10,226 nt of DNA, taken from CAZFAI01 sp964516555 (GTDB lineage: Bacteria > Patescibacteriota > Microgenomatia > UBA12405). The translations under genes were made by a program, and so were the position numbers. Positions within the stretch are counted from its first letter, which is position 1. Each line of letters begins with the position of its first letter. The notes under the pieces were generated by a model. The model ran no database searches and was not told the origin of the DNA. It was given only the letters and a program-made list of their open reading frames with translations. Location: contig CAZFAI010000028.1 of the NCBI GenBank assembly GCA_964516555.1, positions 1-10,226 on the forward strand. Reading direction: 5' to 3'. Of the stretch, positions 5,526-10,226 are shown piece after piece.

Positions 5526-6980
5526 TTATAGTCCACATTCGGACCCTGGGTCATTCCCGGGCATCTCCGCAATTACCAAATCTTTTGCTTTCTTCCCCTG
5601 CCAGCAATGAAGGCAGAGCTGACTTTTGGGTAAACCAATGGCATCAACCATTAGTGGTACGGTCTGATATGCCAGCGAAGTAACACCCAACTCCTGGCGG
5701 ATATATTCAACCATTTCCTTGTACTGGGTGCCGGATGGGTCAAGAAAAGGTGACATGGAGGGAAATTTTTGGGAAAAAGCGTTTTTTATAGCACGGCGGG
5801 CAGCAAGCTCGCCTTTTTTGCGAGTTGAGAGTAGGTAGGGACAGGGAAAAAGAAGCGGTGGACATGCGATTCGGACGTGGATTTCTTTGGCACCACAATC
5901 CCATAATTTTTTTATTGCCTGATTTTTTAGTTGAGTTCCCCGGACAATCGAATCGTCACAAATTATAATTTTTTTGCCTTTGATAATTTCAGGGATTGGT
6001 ATGAGTTTTAATTGAGCAATCCGATTTCTGGTTTCCTGATCAGGAGGGGTATAACTCCGGCCGTAACCCGGAGTATATTTGACCAGAGCCCGACGAAAAG
6101 GAATTCCCGATCCGATGGAGTAACCAACGGCATGAGCGATACCAGAGTCAGGGATGCCGGTGACAAAGTCGGCTTTTACTTTATCGTTTTTGGCCATATT
6201 GATCCCACATCTTTCCCGAACCTGCTCTACCGACAATCCTTCGTATGACGAGGCCGGATAACCGGTGTAAATCCAAAGAAAAGAACAAACATGCTTTCGG
6301 TCAGATCCGGGAGTTTGAGATCGAATAAGGCCATTTTTGGTGAGTAAAATTATTTGTCCGGGGGAGAGTTCTTTTTTTATTTGGTAGCCGAGATTGGGGA
6401 AGGCACAGCTTTCTGATGAAACAGCCAGACTAGAACCATTTTGACCAATGAGCAGTGTGGTCCGACCAAAGGGGTCGCGGGCAGTGTAAATACCCTTTTT
6501 TGTCAGAACAAGAAGGCAGATAGAACCTTTCATTAAAGAATAAAAGTGTTTAATACCATCGAGGACGTTCTGTTTTTGAGCAATTATTTTACCGATTATT
6601 TCGGTAGGATTAATCTCTCCCCCACTCATTTCAGAAAAGCTGCCGCCCTGTTTCATGATTTGCCGGGCAAGCTGATTCTTGTTGGTCAGCAGACCGGAGG
6701 TGGCCAGAGCAAAAGTACCAAAGGACGAGGAAATGATTATGGGCTGGGGTTCATTGTCAGAAATTACACCGATACCCATGGTGCCCTTCATGTTACCTAT
6801 TTCGTCAACAAAGCGAGACTTAAATTGAGAAGTGGAAATATTGTGGATACTTCTGTGGATTCGATGATTCATAACAGCCAACCCGGCCTTTTCGGTCCCC
6901 AGGTGAGACTGATAATCAGTTCCAAAAAAAAGAGTTTGGGGGCAATCGATAGTGGAAACAACACCAAAAAGACCGCTCAT
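5526..6980 (-). CDS. PurF-like amidophosphoribosyltransferase with a degenerate glutaminase domain
   Basis: 484 residues, full PurF length. The N-terminal Ntn-glutaminase fold (1-230) is recognisable from SGLFGVVS, TARDPFGRTTLLIG and SSESCAF, but the nucleophile Cys is Ser2 (AGC), QHRGQE reads QSHLGTE, the GIGHxRYST segment reads GIGVISDNE, and the HNG motif reads TSG. Glutamine hydrolysis is therefore not expected. The C-terminal PRTase half is good: TGIPDSG (274-280), YGRSYTPPDQ, and the PRPP loop IIICDDSIVRGTQ (338-350). Cys232, 380, 456 and 459 match the four ligands of the B. subtilis-type [4Fe-4S] cluster. It may make phosphoribosylamine from free ammonia, use a partner glutaminase, or be a PRPP-binding regulator. 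Start is an ATGA overlap with smpB. The last 13 codons and the stop are antisense to the tmRNA 3' end. No other purine gene is in the window. Confidence 0.88.
   Translation of the reverse strand: MSGLFGVVSTIDCPQTLFFGTDYQSHLGTEKAGLAVMNHRIHRSIHNISTSQFKSRFVDEIGNMKGTMGIGVISDNEPQPIIISSSFGTFALATSGLLTNKNQLARQIMKQGGSFSEMSGGEINPTEIIGKIIAQKQNVLDGIKHFYSLMKGSICLLVLTKKGIYTARDPFGRTTLLIGQNGSSLAVSSESCAFPNLGYQIKKELSPGQIILLTKNGLIRSQTPGSDRKHVCSFLWIYTGYPASSYEGLSVEQVRERCGINMAKNDKVKADFVTGIPDSGIAHAVGYSIGSGIPFRRALVKYTPGYGRSYTPPDQETRNRIAQLKLIPIPEIIKGKKIIICDDSIVRGTQLKNQAIKKLWDCGAKEIHVRIACPPLLFPCPYLLSTRKKGELAARRAIKNAFSQKFPSMSPFLDPSGTQYKEMVEYIRQELGVTSLAYQTVPLMVDAIGLPKSQLCLHCWQGKKAKDLVIAEMPGNDPGSECGL
5795..5819 (+). terminator. 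Candidate intrinsic terminator for plus-strand transcription, antisense within the purF-like gene
   Basis: A 7-bp stem (GGCGGGC with GCTCGCC, one G.U pair, loop AGCAA; 5795-5813) is followed by six T (5814-5819). It lies 226 nt beyond the mature tmRNA 3' end, and no nearer terminator is visible. It could stop ssrA readthrough; it also encodes part of the purF-like protein, so chance is possible. Confidence 0.45.
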
Positions 6981-7399
6981 GTATTCATGTTAGCATTGTT
7001 CTTGAACTCCTTGGCTTTGAGCTTTTGGCGTTTTTCAAACTTGCGGAGTTTACGGCCAACACCCAGTTCGACTTTGAACCATTTTCCCTGAGAATATATG
7101 GCGGTAGGGATTATCATGTATTTTTGATTGCGATAGGAAATAATTTTGGCAATTTCTTTTTGCTTGAGAAGAAGATGCCTCTCCCGGGTAGTATCAACAA
7201 TTTGGCCCTGGGAGTATTTGTATTGGGGGATATTAAGACCGGAGAGAATCGGAATTCCGTTTTTAATTTCCACTTTGGAGTTGGCAAATTGAGGCGATTG
7301 GGTACGCAAAGACTTGGCGTCGGATCCGGTTAAAACCAGACCGGCTTCGATTTTGTCGACAAACTGATATTCGCGTGATTCGCGGTTAAAATGCCTCAT
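6977..7399 (-). CDS. smpB: SsrA-binding protein SmpB
   Basis: 140 residues. The family pattern is clear: FNRESREYQFVDKIEAGLVL at the start, LTGSDAKSLR, then TTRERHLLLKQKEIAKI, the IIPTAIYSQGKWFKVELGVG block and the GRKLRKFEKRQKLKAKEF tail. SmpB binds the tRNA-like part of tmRNA and delivers it to stalled ribosomes; its C-terminal tail enters the empty mRNA channel. The tail here has EKR (122-124) instead of the usual DKR and is short and less basic (140 residues versus 156-160 in B. subtilis or E. coli), ending NNANMNT. It overlaps the purF-like start by ATGA. TATAAT is 7 nt before the ATG with no Shine-Dalgarno, so a leaderless mRNA from its own promoter is likely. The partner RNA gene ssrA is convergent with this pair. 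Confidence 0.94.
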   Translation of the reverse strand: MRHFNRESREYQFVDKIEAGLVLTGSDAKSLRTQSPQFANSKVEIKNGIPILSGLNIPQYKYSQGQIVDTTRERHLLLKQKEIAKIISYRNQKYMIIPTAIYSQGKWFKVELGVGRKLRKFEKRQKLKAKEFKNNANMNT

Positions 7400-7406
7400 T
7401 GGTTGG

Positions 7407-7412
7407 ATTATA
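7407..7412 (-). promoter_or_regulatory. -10 element for smpB (leaderless start)
   Basis: The minus strand has a perfect TATAAT, preceded directly by TG, 7 nt upstream of the smpB ATG and just after the stop of the 608-residue gene. The expected transcription start falls at or next to the A of the ATG. Confidence 0.55.
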
Positions 7413-7420
7413 CATTAAGT

Positions 7421-9247
7421 TCAGAGAGCGATTTTGTAGATTTTCTGGTCTTGGGCGAGTAGAAATAAAGTGTTGAGGCTTTCATTTATGGCAATATCCA
7501 GTATCTGAATGTCGCCTAAATTATATTTGGCCAAAGATTGGCCATCTTTATTGTAGACATATACAAGATGACCACTGTCGATAAAAGCTAAAATGTCGGT
7601 TTCGAGTGTGGTTACCAAATTATTGGCACTAGAAAAAGTAGCTTCCGGCTGAGTATAGTTTACTTTTGAGCCTCTTTCGAAGGGTTGGATTAGCCCGGAA
7701 CCGGAAATAACCCAAATTTTGCCATTTATGGCTATTGCTGAAGCTGAATTGGTGATTTTCTGGTTGTCTTTGAGCCAGGCTTGAGGAGCGCCAAAGCCGG
7801 TGGCGTTGGAGTTTAACTTCCAAATTGCATTTGAAGCTGAATCAAGAATATAGAGGGCACCATTCCAAGAAGCGACATCTATCGGTTTGATATCACTATT
7901 CATTTTAACTTTTGATTCTAAATCGTCCTTGGCGGCCAGAAAAATTTCCCCTTCTTTAATGACATAAATCTTGCCGTTTATTTCGGTAAAAGTGTTAACA
8001 TCGACAAGTTTGTCAGTTTGAGAAACAGTATTTATATTGCGTTGAGCAGCTCCAAGTGAGTCAATCCTGCCGACTTGAGGGTCCAGCAGATATAGAGTGT
8101 CTTTGGTAGAAATAATGGAAGAGTATTTGGGTTGTTCGTTTATTATTGAGGTGTCATAGTAAAATTCCGGCTTGAAATTTTCGGCTGAACCGGTCGTCGA
8201 TAAAAGATCTTCGATCTGAACGTGGAACTTTTCTAGATCTTGGGGGTGAACAGAAAGGGAGGCCATTTGGTCGTATATCGATTTTGACTGACGGGCAAGC
8301 TCCTGGGCAGAATCAATGTTTAAGTTTCTAACGCTTTGAGCATTTTGTAGTTTTTGTTCAAGTTCAGTTTTTAATTCCTGAAAGCGGGCTTCAGTTTTAT
8401 CCGATTGATTCTTGCGATAGCCCAGGACGGCGCTGGCAGACAGGGCAATAAGTAAAACAAGGGCGATAAAGAAATTGATTTTCTTACGGCGGGTTATCTG
8501 ATTAATGTCGTGGTTAGAAATGAAAACCGATTTATTTTGAAGCGGAAGTTGAGGAGGTGGAGTGGATGATTTTGAAACAGAAGTTGGTGAATCCTGGGGA
8601 GTATTTTCCTCGGGTTCAAGACTGTTGTCTTTTACGTGAGCTTGAATGAGGGCAGCTGCCAAACCTTCCTGTTTTTCGGAAGAATAAAGAAGAGACAGCA
8701 GGCTCTCTTCGACCTCCTGGATGTTTGAACCGGGAACAATGGGTTTAAGTTTGTCCAGAGGGAATTCATCCAAAAAGGCATTTGTAGCCAGCAAAAATTT
8801 ATCATTGTCAGCCAGAGGACCGGAGGTTGTTTTAACCTGATTGTCTTCTCCTTCCAAGACAAGGCTTAGCTGGTTCTGACGATTGAAAACAACCAGAGCA
8901 GAATTGGCTGAGGCCAAATAAAGGCGGGACTGATGAACCACCGCGAGAACGATATTAATTTTCAGATGAGAATATAGAGGATTGCTGACAATTTCATCTA
9001 AAACTTTTTTTAAATGTTGGCTGACTGAAAAGTCCAGAGAAGAAAAATAAGCTTGGCTGATTTCGGTTATAAGATCATGACCAATTATGCTTATCTCTTT
9101 TTGATCGTTTGGTGAGAGGATATTAATCAGAGCAAAAAGGTGGCCTCTTTGGGAGACTATTTGCGGATCGTCGGGTTCATTTTCCCAATATTGGGACCAG
9201 CTACCTTGACCGTAGCTGCCAATAAAGGAACGGCAGGTATAGTGCAT
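7421..9247 (-). CDS. PP2C-like (degenerate) - TM - coiled coil - beta-propeller membrane protein
   Basis: 608 residues. Residues 1-205 resemble a PPM/PP2C phosphatase fold (GHLFALINI where the family has lfaVaDGmGG; RLYLASANSALVVFN where it has GDSRaYl; then FLLATNAFLDEF like LLaTDGl.d), but the metal-binding Asp residues are gone, so catalysis is unlikely. A low-complexity Ser/Pro linker (208-240) leads to one TM helix (257-277), a coiled coil (about 282-350) and, outside the membrane, a beta-rich region (360-608) of repeated strands such as DTLYLLDP, GKIYVIKEGEIFLA, GALYILDS, GKIWVISG, GHLVYVYN and NTLFLLAQ. This looks like a beta-propeller of about six blades. It is the last gene of the PH-domain cluster, 14 nt after the small two-TM gene. 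A signal-transducing or envelope scaffold role is inference; no named family was recognised for the full protein. Confidence 0.8.
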   Translation of the reverse strand: MHYTCRSFIGSYGQGSWSQYWENEPDDPQIVSQRGHLFALINILSPNDQKEISIIGHDLITEISQAYFSSLDFSVSQHLKKVLDEIVSNPLYSHLKINIVLAVVHQSRLYLASANSALVVFNRQNQLSLVLEGEDNQVKTTSGPLADNDKFLLATNAFLDEFPLDKLKPIVPGSNIQEVEESLLSLLYSSEKQEGLAAALIQAHVKDNSLEPEENTPQDSPTSVSKSSTPPPQLPLQNKSVFISNHDINQITRRKKINFFIALVLLIALSASAVLGYRKNQSDKTEARFQELKTELEQKLQNAQSVRNLNIDSAQELARQSKSIYDQMASLSVHPQDLEKFHVQIEDLLSTTGSAENFKPEFYYDTSIINEQPKYSSIISTKDTLYLLDPQVGRIDSLGAAQRNINTVSQTDKLVDVNTFTEINGKIYVIKEGEIFLAAKDDLESKVKMNSDIKPIDVASWNGALYILDSASNAIWKLNSNATGFGAPQAWLKDNQKITNSASAIAINGKIWVISGSGLIQPFERGSKVNYTQPEATFSSANNLVTTLETDILAFIDSGHLVYVYNKDGQSLAKYNLGDIQILDIAINESLNTLFLLAQDQKIYKIAL

Positions 9248-9261
9248 CTAGTATAAATATA

Positions 9262-9477
9262 CTACAAAAGTACCAGAGTTAAGATCACTAATAAAATTGA
9301 AAATGCCAGATGAGCATAGGAAAAAATAATTATGACAGAATTAAATTTATCAACAACATAGCGAGACATGGAGGTTGTCTGTTTGACAATTACCAGGGAA
9401 AATATGGCATAAAGAATAGCTCCGAGGACGGAAAGAATTTTTTGGGACAAAGTAATAAAATCACCTATTTGATTCAT
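9262..9477 (-). CDS. Small two-TM membrane protein, uncharacterised
   Basis: 71 residues, almost all hydrophobic, with TM helices at about 12-33 (ILSVLGAILYAIFSLVIVKQ) and 47-70 (SVIIIFSYAHLAFSILLVIL) joined by a short polar loop (TTSMSRYVVDKFN). Both ends probably face the same side. It is a real gene by context: its ATG overlaps the PH-protein stop (ATGA), and a strong Shine-Dalgarno GGAGGG lies 9 nt upstream. The pattern ILYAIFSLVIVKQ...MSR resembles small CPR proteins placed in DUF5657, from memory and unchecked. It may assist the neighbouring membrane proteins, but no function can be given. Confidence 0.75.
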   Translation of the reverse strand: MNQIGDFITLSQKILSVLGAILYAIFSLVIVKQTTSMSRYVVDKFNSVIIIFSYAHLAFSILLVILTLVLL

Positions 9478-10187
9478 TTTAATCTGCCCTCCAGAGCTTC
9501 TTGCTCCTCTTCTCCCCGCATCTGCTGAAGAACTTTTAAGACGAGGTTTGGGTTGGGAATTTTTTCAATTTTGATAACCGGAATTTCGGCGGCTGTTTGA
9601 ATTAAAACAGAACCGTAATTAAATAAAGTCTGAGAAACTCCACCAACAACTGAAGTAACATCCTGAATCATAGATATTTTGGCTTCAGAAATTTTCTTGT
9701 CAATTAAGTTGTAAAAATCAATATCGATTACCCTTTCTTCAGTAATGATAAAAACATTAAAGTACCAGGACAAAAACTGCTCGAAAGCAATCGCGAAAGT
9801 TAAAAGATACCAAAATATTAACAAAGTGAGATTTAGGTTGGTTGGTATGAGATTTAAGAAAAGAGGAAAATATGAAATCAGAACGGGAAAAATTGCCATA
9901 AGAATGGCAATAATAATCCAGGAAAGATTGGTGAACCAATGGCGGCGCAAAACAAGAATGATTTCTTCATCGTCTTCGCGGCTATCAAAGGTGAACACCT
10001 TGGGTCGGGCAAGAAAAGCTGAAAACGGGGATTTTGTCTGATTTTTGAGAAGTTGATAAACTTTTTGGCGGGATTTTTGATCCCGAGAAATTGACGGCTT
10101 TGAGCTTTGGATTTTTGGTGGTTTTGATGATACATCATCGACTGAATCGTCGGGAGCAATAGAATCTAAATCTTTTGACCTAGCCAT
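9474..10187 (-). CDS. Bacterial PH-domain (YdbS-like) membrane protein
   Basis: 237 residues. The N-terminal 60 residues are polar and Ser/Lys-rich. Two TM helices follow (about 88-110 and 116-142), beginning after EEIILVLRRHWFTNLSW, then a bacterial PH domain: FNVFIITEERVIDIDFYNLI, KISEAKISMIQDVTS, GGVSQTLFNYGSVLIQTAAE and a C-terminal helix NPNLVLKVLQQM. This is the bPH2/YdbS arrangement (two TM helices plus PH, with the 't..rvi....g......ip...Iqdv' pattern). The domain should sit on the inner membrane face; its ligand is unknown. A TGTTACAAT extended -10 lies 5 nt before the ATG, so this is probably the first gene of a three-gene leaderless operon. The tail is acidic (GEEEQEALEGRLK). Confidence 0.88.
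   Translation of the reverse strand: MARSKDLDSIAPDDSVDDVSSKPPKIQSSKPSISRDQKSRQKVYQLLKNQTKSPFSAFLARPKVFTFDSREDDEEIILVLRRHWFTNLSWIIIAILMAIFPVLISYFPLFLNLIPTNLNLTLLIFWYLLTFAIAFEQFLSWYFNVFIITEERVIDIDFYNLIDKKISEAKISMIQDVTSVVGGVSQTLFNYGSVLIQTAAEIPVIKIEKIPNPNLVLKVLQQMRGEEEQEALEGRLK
9487..9492 (-). promoter_or_regulatory. Shine-Dalgarno site of the small two-TM gene
   Basis: The minus strand GGAGGG lies 9 nt before the ATG at 9477, inside the end of the PH-protein gene. It supports this small gene being translated. Confidence 0.65.
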
Positions 10188-10192
10188 GGCTT

Positions 10193-10201
10193 ATTGTAAC
10201 A
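10193..10201 (-). promoter_or_regulatory. Extended -10 promoter of the PH-domain operon
   Basis: The minus strand TGTTACAAT (TGn plus TACAAT) ends 5 nt before the ATG at 10187, placing the transcription start at or just after the start codon region. No -35 match is seen in the 25 bases left in the window. Confidence 0.45.
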
Positions 10202-10226
10202 TCTGGGTTTACTTTTTTTCGATGTT

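Larger units (their letters stand above)
5142..5569 (+). ncRNA. ssrA: tmRNA (transfer-messenger RNA)
   Basis: The two ends pair as a 7-bp acceptor stem, GGAGATG (5142-5148) with CATCTCC (5562-5568), with 5569 as discriminator; CCA is not encoded. The conserved D-region block ATCGACGG (5155-5162), the long P2 helix (ACTGCAAGC 5180-5188 with GCTTGTAGT 5510-5518) and the TTCGGAC block before the T-stem (CCTGG/CCGGG, 5545-5549 and 5557-5561) match tmRNA. A 7-bp stem at 5189-5195/5202-5208 fits PK1 upstream of the tag frame. ATTCTGG (5352-5358) and CCAGAAT (5384-5390), and AAGTAAAT (5417-5424) with ATTTACTT (5469-5476), are long-range stems of the downstream pseudoknot domain. It rescues stalled ribosomes with SmpB, whose gene is 1.4 kb away. 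Oddities: A3-U70 with G73, an atypical T-loop (GTCATTC) and a 43-nt antisense overlap with the purF-like gene. No other RNA type explains these signs. Confidence 0.93.

Noticed and set aside
5526..6980. purF-like gene as a decaying pseudogene
   Set aside because: The frame is intact at full length, and the PRTase and Fe-S motifs are preserved, so selection seems to act on it; only the glutaminase residues are lost.
6546..7091. 181-codon plus-strand open frame opposite the purF-like gene and smpB
   Set aside because: Both opposite-strand genes have clear family motifs over the same bases; this frame has no start signal or recognisable domain.
1..10226. CRISPR array, insertion sequence, direct repeats or attachment site
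   Set aside because: No regularly spaced repeats, transposase-like frames, terminal inverted repeats or integrase genes were seen.

Overview
The window looks like a piece of a small, gene-dense bacterial chromosome, most likely from the Candidate Phyla Radiation (Patescibacteria), possibly a Microgenomates-type lineage. This is inferred from the gene mix: a short archaeal-type triosephosphate isomerase, a membrane-anchored rather than lipid-anchored solute-binding protein, a PH-domain/small two-TM/degenerate PP2C-like membrane cluster, ComF and near-zero intergenic space. TGA is used as a true stop (rnhA, the solute-binding protein, smpB), so the code is not the UGA=Gly code of Gracilibacteria/SR1. 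No IS element, CRISPR array, rRNA or tRNA was seen.

Layout. 1-1522 (minus strand): a ZIP-family metal transporter, an RNase HI and the 5' part of a VanW/YoaR-like membrane-anchored protein that runs off the left edge. 1586-4467 (plus strand): a tight three-gene operon of anchored extracellular solute-binding protein, triosephosphate isomerase and SPFH/band-7 protein. 4464-5099 (minus): ComF. 5142-5569 (plus): a tmRNA gene (ssrA), recognised from its tRNA-like ends and a tag reading frame ending in YALA. 5526-7399 (minus): smpB followed by a PurF-like protein whose 3' end lies antisense to the 3' end of ssrA. 7421-10187 (minus): bacterial-PH-domain membrane protein, a 71-residue two-TM protein, and a 608-residue protein with a PP2C-like cytoplasmic domain, one TM helix, a coiled coil and a probable outside beta-propeller.

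How the genes fit together. ssrA and smpB supply the two core parts of trans-translation (ribosome rescue) from opposite strands of one locus, with the purF-like gene between them. ComF and RNase HI belong to DNA uptake/processing. The two membrane clusters are probably cell-envelope modules of unknown detailed role.

Main oddities. (1) The PurF-like protein keeps its PRPP loop and all four Fe-S cluster cysteines, but its glutaminase site is erased: nucleophile Cys to Ser, plus loss of the usual glutamine-binding residues. (2) The tmRNA acceptor stem reads A3-U70 with G73 instead of the G3.U70/A73 expected for alanyl-tRNA synthetase, and its T-loop is atypical. (3) The tmRNA tag is long (30 codons) and contains a terminator-like hairpin. 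(4) Most first-in-operon genes have a -10-like hexamer 5-7 nt before the start codon and no Shine-Dalgarno, suggesting leaderless mRNAs, whereas two internal genes have good Shine-Dalgarno sites. All functional statements come from reading motifs by eye; no database search was possible.
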